Shown: positions 1 to 12,381 of the stretch, piece by piece
Layout: each line of letters starts with the position of its first letter
Position numbering within the stretch: position 1 is the first letter of the stretch
From: Pseudomonas azotoformans
Lineage (GTDB): Bacteria > Pseudomonadota > Gammaproteobacteria > Pseudomonadales > Pseudomonadaceae
NCBI RefSeq assembly: GCF_001579805.1
Contig: NZ_CP014546.1
Coordinates: 5,518,001-5,582,000, forward strand
Direction: 5' to 3'
DNA length: 64,000 nucleotides
Made by a program: the position numbers and the translations under genes
Notes under the pieces: generated by a model
What the model saw: only the letters and a program-made list of their open reading frames with translations
What the model was told of the DNA's origin: nothing
Databases searched by the model: none

Positions 1-623
1 CAGGCGGTCACCAGGTCGCCAAACGACAACGGCGCGCACAGTGCCGGTCCGTCGCCAAAGTCCAGGTGCTGAGGCTGGGCATCCGGTGTGGCGACCAGTT
101 CACCCTCGATGCGCGCCATCACGCCGGCACCGAGGATCTCGCTGACACTCATGGCCGAACCACGGGACATCGCGCCGGGCACCTGCAAGGCGATTTTTAT
201 CGACTGCGGCTGCTGCACACGACTGGCGACGTGCATGGCCAGGCAGTCGGTGGGCACCACGTCCCAGCCCACGCCGGGCAGCAACATCACATCCGCTTCG
301 GCGCCGAGTTGTTCGGCAAGGCGGTACACGTTGATTTCGGCGGTGATGTCCAGGTAGTCAGTGCCATTGGCGATACAAGCGCGCATCAGCGCTGCGGCGG
401 TCAGGGCAAACGGCCCGGCGAAATTGAGCAGCACGTCGATGCCTTCCAACTGGGCGGCATCCGCCGTGAACACGCGGTAAGGCGCGTCCAACTCAGCGGC
501 CAGGGACGCCAGGCGCTCGGCGTTGCGACCGGCCAGCACCAGATTGAGGCCGAGTGTTTTCGCGTGTTGCGCCGCCATGCGTCCGGTGTAGCCGGTGGCG
601 CCGTAGATCATCAGGGTTTTCAT
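1..623 (-). CDS. Saccharopine dehydrogenase-like NAD(P)-binding protein (3' end outside window)
   Basis: The reading frame starts at an ATG at 621-623 and runs off the left edge, so only about 207 N-terminal residues are visible. The first residues form a Rossmann fingerprint (IYGATGYTGRMAA), followed by an 'AGRNAERL' segment and a 'LLNFAGPFA' segment, the pattern of the saccharopine dehydrogenase/trans-acting enoyl reductase family. Such proteins are NAD(P)-dependent oxidoreductases of varied or unknown substrate. The start overlaps the stop of the VOC gene by 4 bp (ATGA), so the two are translationally coupled as the end of a three-gene operon. Substrate unknown. Confidence 0.8.
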   Translation of the reverse strand, partial: MKTLMIYGATGYTGRMAAQHAKTLGLNLVLAGRNAERLASLAAELDAPYRVFTADAAQLEGIDVLLNFAGPFALTAAALMRACIANGTDYLDITAEINVYRLAEQLGAEADVMLLPGVGWDVVPTDCLAMHVASRVQQPQSIKIALQVPGAMSRGSAMSVSEILGAGVMARIEGELVATPDAQPQHLDFGDGPALCAPLSFGDLVTA

Positions 624-1021
624 GGGGTGTGCTGCCAGTTCTTGTAGACGAATTCGAGGCTGTAGCCGTCCGGGTCCAGCACGTTGGCCGCGTAGTAATT
701 AGGGTCGTAGTGCAGGCGTGCGCCCGGTGCGCCGTTGTCGGTGGCGCCGTTGGCCAGGGCGGCGGCGTAGGCGTTTTCCACCTCGGCGCGGTTATTGGCG
801 ACGAAGCCCACATGCACCGCTCGCCCCTCCACCACGCCTTCGCGCAGCCAGAAGAACATCCGGCCGTGGGCGCCAAAGCCCTTCAGGTCCGGATGGCCGG
901 GCGGGCCGTCCTTGCCGTCGTAGTCATGCCGCGCGGTGATGCCGAGCGGCGTCAGGGTGGCTTCGTAGAAGCGGATCGAGCGTTGGATATCGCTCACCGA
1001 GATAAACAGATGATCGAGCAT
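620..1021 (-). CDS. VOC (glyoxalase/bleomycin-resistance) superfamily protein
   Basis: 133 residues starting at MLDHLFISVSD, the usual opening of single-repeat vicinal-oxygen-chelate proteins. The C-terminus 'NVLDPDGYSLEFVYK' supplies the conserved metal-ligand-type Glu of the fold. The start at 1021 is preferred over an upstream in-frame ATG because the upstream part is out of keeping with the family and would run into the preceding gene. It lies between the SDR gene and the saccharopine-dehydrogenase-like gene on the same strand. Members are lyases, isomerases, dioxygenases or resistance proteins; nothing here fixes the substrate. Confidence 0.85.
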   Translation of the reverse strand: MLDHLFISVSDIQRSIRFYEATLTPLGITARHDYDGKDGPPGHPDLKGFGAHGRMFFWLREGVVEGRAVHVGFVANNRAEVENAYAAALANGATDNGAPGARLHYDPNYYAANVLDPDGYSLEFVYKNWQHTP

Positions 1022-1037
1022 GGTGGAGCCTCCTGAT

Positions 1038-1793
1038 TCAGATGATGTAGCCGCCCGCGACCTCGACGGTCTGGGCATTGATCCAGCGGCCTTCTTCCGA
1101 CAGCAACAGGGCAATAACCCGCGCCACGTCTTCCGGTTCGCCTACACGGCCGAGGGCGGTTTGCCCGGCCAGCAGGGCTTCGAATTCATCGTTCAAGCCG
1201 CCGCCCAGTTCGGTGCGTATGGCACCGGGGGACACGGCGTTGGCACGTATACGTCGCTCACCGAACTCCTTGGCCATGTAGCGCGTGAGCACATCCAGGC
1301 CGCCCTTGAATGCGGCGTAAGGCGCAACGCCCGCCGTCGCGACACGAGTGGTGGCGCTGGTAAGGTTGACGATGCTGGCGTGTTCTTCCAGCAGCGGCAG
1401 CAGGGTTTGGGTCAGGAAAAACGGCCCCTTGAGGTGCACGTTGAACAGGCCGTCGAACTGCGCTTCGGTCACCGACTCAAGGGGGTTGAACAAACCATAG
1501 CCGGCGTTGTTCACCAGCCCACTCAAGGTGCTTGCGCCCCAGGTGGCCTGCAGGGCGTGCGTCACCGCCTCACGGAAGACAGGGAATGTGCTGACAGCCG
1601 CAACATCCAATTCCAGCGCCACGGCTTTCCCGCCGCTGGCCTCGATACGCTGGACCACCGCCTGTGCCGCATCCGGGTTGCGGTTGTACGTCAGGATCAC
1701 GCCATGTCCCTGACGTGCACACAGCTCGGCGGTACTGGCACCGATCCCACGGCTGCCTCCGGTAATCACGATAACGCCCATGGCCTGCTCCAC
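1038..1793 (-). CDS. Short-chain dehydrogenase/reductase (FabG-like)
   Basis: 251 residues with all classical SDR marks: cofactor motif TGGSRGIG at about residues 11-18, NNAG at 95-98, catalytic Ser near 146, and the YxxxK pair at Tyr159/Lys163, followed by 'AVSPGAIRT'. An alternative start is Met5. It is the first gene of a leftward operon (SDR, VOC, saccharopine-dehydrogenase-like) and is divergent from the AraC-type gene at 1911, with a 117-bp gap likely holding both promoters. The annotation as a 3-oxoacyl-ACP-reductase-like enzyme is by fold; it is not the fatty-acid-synthesis FabG by context. Confidence 0.9.
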   Translation of the reverse strand: MEQAMGVIVITGGSRGIGASTAELCARQGHGVILTYNRNPDAAQAVVQRIEASGGKAVALELDVAAVSTFPVFREAVTHALQATWGASTLSGLVNNAGYGLFNPLESVTEAQFDGLFNVHLKGPFFLTQTLLPLLEEHASIVNLTSATTRVATAGVAPYAAFKGGLDVLTRYMAKEFGERRIRANAVSPGAIRTELGGGLNDEFEALLAGQTALGRVGEPEDVARVIALLLSEEGRWINAQTVEVAGGYII

Positions 1794-1910
1794 TGCTGAA
1801 AAGTTGAGTGACCACAGTAGTCATCGCCCAACTCTTAGACGCAGCCGTTCCTACTCCAATCTTGCCTGTTTCTGCTTTTTGCTTGCGCAGGGCTCAACGG
1901 AAGGCACAGC

Positions 1911-2807
1911 ATGGTCGCCATGAATACTCAATTGATTGAACTGCGCGCCTTGACTGCCAAGGCCGAAAACCGCCGCACCGAGACCGGTATCCCCCGCGTG
2001 GCGATGGTCCAGGGGGCGATTCCCGAGCATATGCTCGCGGCGGTGTATGACCCGATGATCAACCTGATCCTGCAGGGCAGTAAGTGCATGACCGTGGGCG
2101 ACCGCACGCTGCATTACGACCCGGCGACGTATTTTGTGATGTCCATCGAGTTGCCCGCAGTCGGCGTGGTGAACCCGGCGATCACGGGCGAACCCTACCT
2201 GGCGGTGAGCCTGACGCTTGATCCGACCGTGCTGACCACCCTGCTCAATGACCTGCCGGCCCCCAACGGCCGTTGCGAACAGGAAGCCGGTTTCTCCGTG
2301 GCGGCCGTCACGCCCGCCTTGATGGATGCCTGGGTGCGCATGCTGCGCCTGATGGGCGACCCAGTGGCGATTGCCGCCTTGGCGCCCGCGTATGAACGGG
2401 AAATCCTCTACCACGTGCTGCAAGGCCCCCACGGCTGGATGTTGCGCGAGATTGCCGCGCCGGATACGGCCATGGCGCGGGTCAGTCGGGCGATCCAGTG
2501 GATCCGGCGTGACTATGCCGAGCCGATTCGTGTGGAGGCGTTGGCGCAGAAGGCTGCAATGAGCGTTTCGGCATTTCACCGGCACTTCAAGGCGGTGACC
2601 AACCTGAGCCCGTTGCAGTACCAGAAACGCGTGCGGCTGTTGCAGGCGCGCACGTTGATGGTGGCCAGTGCCAGCAGCGTGACCAGTGCGGCGTTTGAGG
2701 TGGGGTATGAAAGCGCGACCCAGTTCAGCCGGGACTATGCGCGGGTGTTCGGGTTGCCGCCGGCACGGGATACGGCGCGAATCTTGGCCAACAGCCGAGG
2801 ATTGTAG
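1911..2807 (+). CDS. AraC-family transcriptional regulator
   Basis: 298 residues (289-295 if a later Met, for instance at 1920, is the start). The N-terminal half resembles the AraC_N cupin-like domain (from 'RRTETGIPRVAM' through 'YFVMSIELPAVG'). The last about 100 residues form two helix-turn-helix motifs ('VEALAQKAAMSVSAFHRHF' and 'SAAFEVGYESATQFSRDYARVFG'), the standard DNA-binding domain. Divergent placement next to the SDR/VOC operon suggests it controls that operon, as is common for AraC proteins paired with aldo-keto reductase or SDR genes. The effector is not evident. Confidence 0.9.
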   Translation: MVAMNTQLIELRALTAKAENRRTETGIPRVAMVQGAIPEHMLAAVYDPMINLILQGSKCMTVGDRTLHYDPATYFVMSIELPAVGVVNPAITGEPYLAVSLTLDPTVLTTLLNDLPAPNGRCEQEAGFSVAAVTPALMDAWVRMLRLMGDPVAIAALAPAYEREILYHVLQGPHGWMLREIAAPDTAMARVSRAIQWIRRDYAEPIRVEALAQKAAMSVSAFHRHFKAVTNLSPLQYQKRVRLLQARTLMVASASSVTSAAFEVGYESATQFSRDYARVFGLPPARDTARILANSRGL

Positions 2808-2828
2808 TGAGCGGGCTTGCCCGCTCAC
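2807..2828. terminator. GC-rich hairpin between convergent genes
   Basis: Inverted repeat GTGAGCGGGC / GCCCGCTCAC with almost no loop, directly after the araC-type stop codon and 20 bp before the end of the convergent transporter gene. Its sequence matches the core of Pseudomonas REP elements. It probably ends transcription from both sides; no clear T-run follows. Confidence 0.55.
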
Positions 2829-2848
2829 CACAATTTACCCTGGTAGAG

Positions 2849-4591
<1,743 letters not shown>

Positions 4592-4623
4592 AGAGACCTC
4601 CAGGTTGTTTATTCACAAGGGCA

Positions 4624-4899
4624 TCAGCCCCAACGCATCACACTCAACAGCCATACCAGGGAGAGCGCGGACGCCACCCAGATGCTCCAGTCGGTAGCGC
4701 CGATCACCAGCAAATGCAGGTAGGCGCTGCCGAGAAGACCGATAAACAAACGATCACCACGGGTGGTACTGATCGGTAACAAACCACGCCGAGGGATGCT
4801 CGGCGAACGCAATTCCCAGGTGGTCATGCCCGCCAGGATCAGGGCTATGGCACCAAAGAACAGCGCGGTGGGGGTGGTCCAGGCCATCCATTCCATCAT
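4624..4899 (-). CDS. DUF2160 small membrane protein (GlpU-like)
   Basis: About 91 residues beginning MMEWMAWTTP. It has three hydrophobic segments ('TALFFGAIALILAGMTTW', 'LFIGLLGSAYLHLLVIG' and 'WSIWVASALSLVWLL') separated by a charged loop, as in the DUF2160 family that occurs only inside glycerol-type ABC transporter operons. The longer upstream reading frame overlaps the permease gene and is not needed. Its role in transport is not established; it may be an accessory membrane subunit. It sits 7 bp after the permease gene and 32 bp before the binding-protein gene. Confidence 0.8.
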   Translation of the reverse strand: MMEWMAWTTPTALFFGAIALILAGMTTWELRSPSIPRRGLLPISTTRGDRLFIGLLGSAYLHLLVIGATDWSIWVASALSLVWLLSVMRWG

Positions 4900-4906
4900 C
4901 GACTCC

Positions 4907-5707
<801 letters not shown>

Positions 5708-5717
5708 GTTGGCGGCC

Positions 5718-6580
5718 TCAGCGGTTGGCGTCGGAGTGGGTCATGGCGGTGTAGAACAGCCAGGACACCAACAGGATGATCAGGAAATACACCAGCGAGA
5801 AGGCTGCCGCCGGGCCCAGGTCGAATTGGCCCACGGCCATCTGGGTCAGCGTCTGACTCAGGAACGTGGTGGCGTTACCCGGCCCGCCGCCGGTGAGGAC
5901 GAACGGCTCGGTGTAGATCATGAAACTGTCCATAAAGCGCAGCATCACCGCGATCAGCAGCACGCTTTTCATCTTCGGCAACTGGATATGTCGGAATACC
6001 GCCCAGGGCGATGCACGATCAATCCGCGCGGCCTGGTAGTACACATCCGGAATCGCCCGTAGGCCTGAGTAGCAGAGCAGCGCCACCAGCGACGTCCAGT
6101 GCCATACATCCATCACCAGCACCGTGACCCAGGCGTCCATGGTGTTGGCCGCGTAGTTGTAGCTGATGCCGAGGGCGTTGAGGCTGTACCCCAGCAAACC
6201 GATATCGGCGCGGCCAAAAATCTGCCAGATCGTACCCACCACGTTCCACGGGATCAGCAGCGGAATGGCGAGGATGATCAGCACCAGCGACGACCAGCGC
6301 CCCTTGGTCGGCATGGTCAGGGCGATGGCGATGCCCAGCGGGATTTCGATCAGCAGCACGCAGGCCGAGTAGATGAACTGGCGCAGTAGCGAGTCATGCA
6401 AACGTGGGTCGAGCAGCACCTGCTTGTACCAATCGGCACCGACAAAGTAGCGGCTGGATTGGTCGAAGATGTCCTGCACCGAGTAGTTGACCACGGTCAT
6501 CATCGGGATCACCGCACTGAACGCCACCAGCAGGAACACCGGCAACACCAGCCACCAGGCCTTGTTGTTCTGCACCTTGT

Positions 6581-6584
<4 letters not shown>
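5718..6584 (-). CDS. ABC transporter inner-membrane permease (GlpP-like)
   Basis: 288 residues, MalF-type permease starting at MNKVQNNKAWW. The ATG at 6582-6584 overlaps the stop of the upstream ATPase gene (ATGA), which decides this start over a 71-codon longer frame. Six hydrophobic segments are visible ('WLVLPVFLLVAFSAVIPMM' first) and an EAA-like loop ('YYQAARIDRASPWAVFRHI') precedes the last segments. It pairs with the following permease in a polyol importer. Confidence 0.88.
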
Positions 6585-7677
<1,093 letters not shown>

Positions 7678-7678
<1 letters not shown>

Positions 7679-8772
7679 CAGGCAACCCTCGCGACACGGC
7701 GTCCGGGGGCTTGGACCAAACGGCCCTGACCATCGAACACAAACAGTTTATGGGTGGGGATGTACACGCGGATCGGCGCGTCGACGTCGTATTCGTGCAC
7801 CCCCGGCAGGTGCAGCACCAGCAGGAAATGCTCGCTGCGCACGTGCAGAAAGGTTTCCGAACCGCTGATCTCCGCGACTTCCACGGTGACCGCCAACTCC
7901 AGGTCGTCATCGTTGCTCGGCACCAGGCTGATATGGCTGGGGCGTACGCCGAAACGGAACTCGCCTTCACCAATGGGACGCAGGTCGACGTTCAGCGGGA
8001 AGTGCACGAAATTGGCGAAGCTCACTTCGTTGCCGCTGATGCGACCTGGCATCAGGTTGATCGGCGGCTCGGAAAACAGCTCGGCGGCCAGCACCGTCTG
8101 CGGCTGGTGATACACCTCGGCGGCCTTGCCGCTCTGGATCACCCGGCCTTCGTGCAGGATCGTGGTGGTGCCGCCCAGGGCAAGGGCCTCATTGGGCTCG
8201 GTGGTGGCGTAGATGGCAATGGTGTGGCGCGCGGCGAACAGCTCGCGCATTTCCTGACGCAGCTCTTCGCGCAGTTTGTAGTCCAGGTTCACCAGCGGCT
8301 CATCGAACAGGATCAACTCGGCATCCTTGACCAGCGCGCGGGCCATGGCCGTGCGTTGCTGCTGGCCGCCGGAGAGTTCCAGCGGGTGGCGCTGGAGGAA
8401 TTTTTCGATGCGCAGCATTTTCGCGGTTTCCAGCACCTTGCTCTGGATCACCTCGTGGGACACACCGGCCTGGCGCAACGGCGAGGCGATGTTTTCGAAC
8501 ACGGTCATGGTCGGGTAGTTGATGAACTGCTGGTACACCATCGACACGTTGCGCAGGCGCACCGGTTTTTGCGTGACATCCACGCCGTTCATCAGGATGC
8601 GGCCGCTGTTGGGCTTGTCCAGGCCGGCCATCAGGCGCATCAGGCTGGTTTTGCCGGACAGGGTGCGACCGAGCAAGACGTTGAAGGAACCCGCTTCGAA
8701 ACGCAGGGTGGCGTCGTCGATCCAGGTCTGGCCTTCGACAACGCGGGAGACATTTTCCAGGGTCAATGACAT
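7678..8772 (-). CDS. ABC transporter ATPase lacking the H-loop histidine (GlpS-like)
   Basis: 364 residues, first gene of the operon. Walker A reads GRTLSGKTS (about 35-43), the signature LSGGQQQR is intact (about 133-140) and Walker B is ELILFDEP. The switch-histidine position reads 'YATTEPNE' instead of the usual 'VTHD', so the His is missing. A TOBE-like C-terminal domain is present. The first ATG is 46 bp from the sigma-54 -12 element, with an AAGG-type ribosome site. It is the partner of the next ATPase in an asymmetric pair. Confidence 0.88.
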
Positions 8773-8817
8773 GACACGACCTTTTTTATTATTGGAATGA
8801 ATCTGGCAATCAGCTAG

Positions 8818-8833
8818 AGCGAGTTTCGTGCCA
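8818..8833 (-). promoter_or_regulatory. Sigma-54 (-24/-12) promoter of the ABC importer operon
   Basis: On the minus strand the sequence TGGCACG-AAAC-TCGCT matches the sigma-54 consensus TGGCACG-N4-TTGCW with one mismatch in the -12 element. It lies 45 bp upstream of the first ATPase start codon, giving a predicted leader of roughly 35 nt. The divergent neighbour is a sigma-54 activator, which supports the call. Confidence 0.75.
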
Positions 8834-8877
8834 GAACCGGCAGGTGCTTGATCCGCAAGGAAATGGCAAGAATTCTA

Positions 8878-8957
8878 TGTTCAGGAGTGAACAGAAATGA
8901 ACAACTCTGGCTGAACAACTGAACACTCAGGGGGTTGACAATGAACAGTACTGAACA
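8878..8957. promoter_or_regulatory. Cluster of TGAACA repeats, likely activator binding sites
   Basis: Six copies of TGAACA begin at 8888, 8898, 8912, 8920, 8942 and 8952, and one inverted TGTTCA at 8878-8883 pairs with the 8888 copy as TGTTCA-N4-TGAACA. The cluster lies 45-125 bp upstream of the -24/-12 element, the usual position of upstream activating sites for sigma-54 activators, and immediately before the activator gene itself. Two pairs are spaced exactly 10 bp, one helical turn. Likely bound by the neighbouring AcoR-like protein, which may also control itself. Confidence 0.65.
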
Positions 8958-9020
8958 ACACTAATTAGGCCCCCGCGCCTGCGGGGCCCCATAAAAACAA
9001 TAAAAAGCAGAAGGTCGCCC

Positions 9021-10838
9021 ATGGCCGAACCCTTGGCTCACGACACCCTTATCCAGGAATCCTGGCGCCGTTGCCGCGCCTTCGGCCTGGACCATCAGAG
9101 CACGCCCAGCTTCGACCAACTCCCCGCCGAGGGCATCAGCCAATTGCTGGAAAGCCAGCACTCGCTGGTGCAGACCACCCATCAGGAAGTGCTGCCCTAC
9201 TACGAGAACATCCTCAGCAATTCCAATTGCCTGATCATGTTGGCCGACAACCAGGGCCAGGTACTGACCAGTTGGGGCACCCAGCGATTTATCGAGCCCA
9301 AGCTGGCGCGCGGTTTCAACCCTGGCGCCAGTTGGATGGAGCGCTCCAGCGGCACCAATGCCATCGGCACCGCCCTGGCGTGTGCCCAGGCCGTGCATAT
9401 CGAGCACGATGAACACTTCCTCAAGGCCAACCGTTTCATGACCGGCTCGGCGGCGCCGATCTTCGATGCCCAGCGCGAAATCATCGCGGTGCTGGATGTG
9501 TCCAGCGACAGCTACCTGCCGCCCTCCCACACCCTGGGCATGGTCAAGATGATGAGCCAGACCGTGGAAAACCGGCTGATCCTCAACCTGTTTCGCGGAG
9601 AGCACTTCCAACTGACCTTCAACACTGGCCTGAGCAACCTCGACAGCCAGTGGGCCGGCCTATTGATTTTTGATGAGAGCGGCCAGGTGCTGTCGGCCAA
9701 CCGGCGTGCCGACAACCTGCTGGGCATCAGCTTGTCGCGGGTGATGATCGACAGTTTGTTCAAGGTGTCATTGCTGGAGCTGTTGAACCAGCCAGAAGGG
9801 CTGCCCTTCTCTCTGCAAGCCGCGGGACGCAACCGTTTCCAGTGCTTGCTCAGACGCCCCAAGCAGATGCCGGTGCAGGCGCGTGTGTTCACCGAGCCGA
9901 CGCCACCGAAGCCGGCGTCGATTGGCCTCAAGACCTTGCATTTTGGCGATGTGCGCGTGGAAAAAGCCGTGCGCCAGGCCGAACGTTTACTGGAGAAGGA
10001 CATTCCGCTGCTGATCCACGGCGAGACCGGCGTGGGCAAGGAAGTGTTCGTCAAAGCCCTGCACCAGGCCAGTTCGCGCAGCCAGAAGGCATTTATCGCG
10101 GTGAACTGTGCGGCGATTCCCGCTGAGCTTGTGGAATCGGAACTGTTCGGCTACGAAAAAGGCGCCTTTACCGGCGCCAATCAGAAAGGCAGCATCGGCC
10201 TGATCCGCAAGGCCGACAAGGGCACGCTGTTTCTAGATGAGATCGGCGATATGCCCCTGCCAACCCAGGCGCGTCTACTGCGGGTGCTACAGGAACGTTG
10301 CGTGCAACCGGTCGGCAGCAGCGAGTTGTTCCCGGTGGATTTGCGCATCATCTCGGCCACCAACCGCGCACTGCGGGACTTGGTGCAGGCCGGGCGTTTC
10401 CGTGAGGACTTGTACTACCGCATCGGCGGCCTGACCCTGGAACTGCCGCCGTTGCGCGAACGCACCGATAAGCAGGCACTGTTCCAGCAACTGTGGCAGC
10501 AACACCGCGAGCCGACTCAATGGGCGGGCCTGAGCGCCGAAGTGCTGGCGCTGTTCGAGCAGCATCCGTGGCCGGGGAACCTGCGTCAGGTGAGCAGCGT
10601 GTTGCAGGTGGCACTGGCCATGGCTGAAGAACAGCCGATCCGTGCAGAGCACCTGCCGGATGATTTTTTTGTGGACTTGAAGGTGGAGCCGCCGCTGCCC
10701 ACCAGTGAATATCTGGATGACAGCATCGACCTGAACCAGCGCTTGAAGGCGGCGGGCGGCAACATCTCCCACCTGGCGCGGGAGCTGGGGGTGAGCCGCA
10801 ACACCTTGTACAAGCGCCTGCGCCAGCACGAAAGCTAA
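9021..10838 (+). CDS. Sigma-54-dependent Fis-family activator (AcoR-like)
   Basis: 605 residues in three parts. The N-terminal about 300 residues hold a GAF-type sensory region ('GTNAIGTALACAQAVHIEHDEHFL' is typical of AcoR proteins) and a PAS-like segment. A central AAA+ domain has Walker A GETGVGKE (about 334) and the sigma-54-contacting GAFTGA loop (about 380). The end is a Fis-type helix-turn-helix ('HLARELGVSRNTLYKRL'). It is divergent from the polyol importer, whose promoter looks sigma-54 dependent. The inducer is probably the transported polyol or a product of its oxidation (inference). Confidence 0.9.
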   Translation: MAEPLAHDTLIQESWRRCRAFGLDHQSTPSFDQLPAEGISQLLESQHSLVQTTHQEVLPYYENILSNSNCLIMLADNQGQVLTSWGTQRFIEPKLARGFNPGASWMERSSGTNAIGTALACAQAVHIEHDEHFLKANRFMTGSAAPIFDAQREIIAVLDVSSDSYLPPSHTLGMVKMMSQTVENRLILNLFRGEHFQLTFNTGLSNLDSQWAGLLIFDESGQVLSANRRADNLLGISLSRVMIDSLFKVSLLELLNQPEGLPFSLQAAGRNRFQCLLRRPKQMPVQARVFTEPTPPKPASIGLKTLHFGDVRVEKAVRQAERLLEKDIPLLIHGETGVGKEVFVKALHQASSRSQKAFIAVNCAAIPAELVESELFGYEKGAFTGANQKGSIGLIRKADKGTLFLDEIGDMPLPTQARLLRVLQERCVQPVGSSELFPVDLRIISATNRALRDLVQAGRFREDLYYRIGGLTLELPPLRERTDKQALFQQLWQQHREPTQWAGLSAEVLALFEQHPWPGNLRQVSSVLQVALAMAEEQPIRAEHLPDDFFVDLKVEPPLPTSEYLDDSIDLNQRLKAAGGNISHLARELGVSRNTLYKRLRQHES

Positions 10839-11767
10839 CGCGGCTTGACCACCACCAACAGGTCGGTGAAGTACTCCACCTGGATCGGCAAGTTGTCCGC
10901 CAGTGACGACAGCGCCGCCGCCGTGTCATCCAGCTTGAACACGCCGGACACCCGCAAGTTTTGCAGGGCCTGGGGATCGAAGCGCAGCATGCCGTGGCGG
11001 TAGCTGGCGAGGGTTTGCAGCACCTCGCTCAGGGGTTGGTCGTTGACCTTGAGCAGGCCACGGGTCCAGGCGTCCGGGTCGCTGTTGCCGATGGATTGCG
11101 GCGGCTGGGCGCGACCGTGGTCGAGGACCGAACGCTGGCCGGCGGTGACCTTCACACCGTCACTGGCATCACCTTGGACCGCGACGGTGGACTCGATCAC
11201 CGTGACCACCGTGGTGCCGTCTGCCGCACGCTTGACCAGATATCGCGTGCCCAAAGCCGTCGCCGTGCCCTGGTCGGTACGCACCACGAAGGGCCGTTGC
11301 GCATCCTTGGCCACGTCCACCCAGAGCTCGCCTTGCAGCAGTTCGATGACCCGTTGATGGCCGTCGAACTTCACGTCCACCGCCGAATTGCTGTTGAGCT
11401 GCAACTGGCTGCCGTCTTCGAGGGCAATCTGGCGGCGCTCGCCAACGCCGGTGCGTTGGTCGGCCATCCAGACCGGCAGGTGTTGCAGGCCCAGCCAGCC
11501 GCACAGGACTACGCCGAGCAAGCCCACCACTTGCGCACCGCGTGGACGTCGCGGGGCGAATGCGCGGTTCAGGGCCATGCGTGCGGGTTTGGCCGGCAGC
11601 GTATCGAGGCTGCCCCATAACGCGCCCATGCGTTCGATAGCCACGGCGTGGCGCGGGTCGGCCGACCGCCAGGTGTTGAACGCCTGGCGGTCGGCTTCGG
11701 TGACGTTTTCGTCGTGCAGGCGGGTCAGCCACTGTGCCGCTTGCTGGATGATCTGTTCGGAACTCAT
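10835..11767 (-). CDS. FecR-family anti-sigma factor
   Basis: 310 residues starting at MSSEQIIQQAA, where the ATG overlaps the sigma-factor stop codon (ATGA). The cytoplasmic N-terminal domain has the FecR/DUF4880 pattern ('AFNTWRSADPRHAVAIERM'). One membrane segment follows ('VVGLLGVVLCGWLGL'), then the periplasmic FecR domain ('EDGSQLQLNSNSAVDV', 'GTRYLVKR') and a C-terminal STN-like module ('PLSEVLQTLASYRHGMLRF'). It should hold the ECF sigma factor at the membrane and relay a signal to it. Confidence 0.9.
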   Translation of the reverse strand: MSSEQIIQQAAQWLTRLHDENVTEADRQAFNTWRSADPRHAVAIERMGALWGSLDTLPAKPARMALNRAFAPRRPRGAQVVGLLGVVLCGWLGLQHLPVWMADQRTGVGERRQIALEDGSQLQLNSNSAVDVKFDGHQRVIELLQGELWVDVAKDAQRPFVVRTDQGTATALGTRYLVKRAADGTTVVTVIESTVAVQGDASDGVKVTAGQRSVLDHGRAQPPQSIGNSDPDAWTRGLLKVNDQPLSEVLQTLASYRHGMLRFDPQALQNLRVSGVFKLDDTAAALSSLADNLPIQVEYFTDLLVVVKPR

Positions 11768-12312
11768 GCCAGCGGGTCTGCCGGGTGCAGGCTGTGATAA
11801 CAGTGCACCAAGGCGCTGGAGATATAGTTTTTGACGGTGCTGGAGGACACGTCCAGGCGCGTGGCGATTTCGCTGTAGGTCAACCCATCGAGGCGACTCA
11901 ACAGAAACGCTTCGCGCGCCTTGGCCGGCAACCCGGCGAGCATTTCTGCGATGCGCTCCAGGGCTTGCAGTGCCACATGAATGGCCGCCGGGTCGGGCAT
12001 GCCGGCGTCTTCGCACTGGATCACCAGGGCTTCCATGTAGGCTTTTTCGATGCGACGACGACGGGCGCTGTCGATCAGCAACCGCCCTGCCGTGGTGGCC
12101 AGGAACGCGCGCGGCTCTTTGATCTGTTGGGGTTCGGCCAGCATCAATACGCGAATGAAGGCGTCATGGGCAAGGTCGGCAGCATGTTGGGAACACCCGA
12201 GTTTCTTGCGCAGCCAGCCGTGCAACCAGCCGTGGTGCTCGCTGTACATCGCCGTAAGGGTCTGCTGCCGGACGGAGTCGCCCAGCGCGGCCGGAATGTC
12301 ATGCATGCGCAA
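11764..12312 (-). CDS. ECF sigma factor, FecI-like
   Basis: 182 residues with sigma region 2 ('DLAHDAFIRVLM') and region 4 ('LPAKAREAFLLSRLDGLTYSEIATRLDVSSSTVKNYI'), the layout of iron-starvation ECF sigma factors. A second start is MHD, two codons in. It follows the TonB-dependent receptor by 70 bp and is coupled to the FecR gene by a 4-bp overlap. It would direct RNA polymerase to one or a few promoters, often that of a receptor. The adjacent receptor lacks the N-terminal signalling domain, so the target is uncertain. Confidence 0.9.
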   Translation of the reverse strand: MRMHDIPAALGDSVRQQTLTAMYSEHHGWLHGWLRKKLGCSQHAADLAHDAFIRVLMLAEPQQIKEPRAFLATTAGRLLIDSARRRRIEKAYMEALVIQCEDAGMPDPAAIHVALQALERIAEMLAGLPAKAREAFLLSRLDGLTYSEIATRLDVSSSTVKNYISSALVHCYHSLHPADPLA

Positions 12313-12381
12313 AAATATCTCAAATGGGAAGAGTTACCAATTGCGCAGACAATGCCAGTAAATCGGGGTTTGGGCAAGGGC

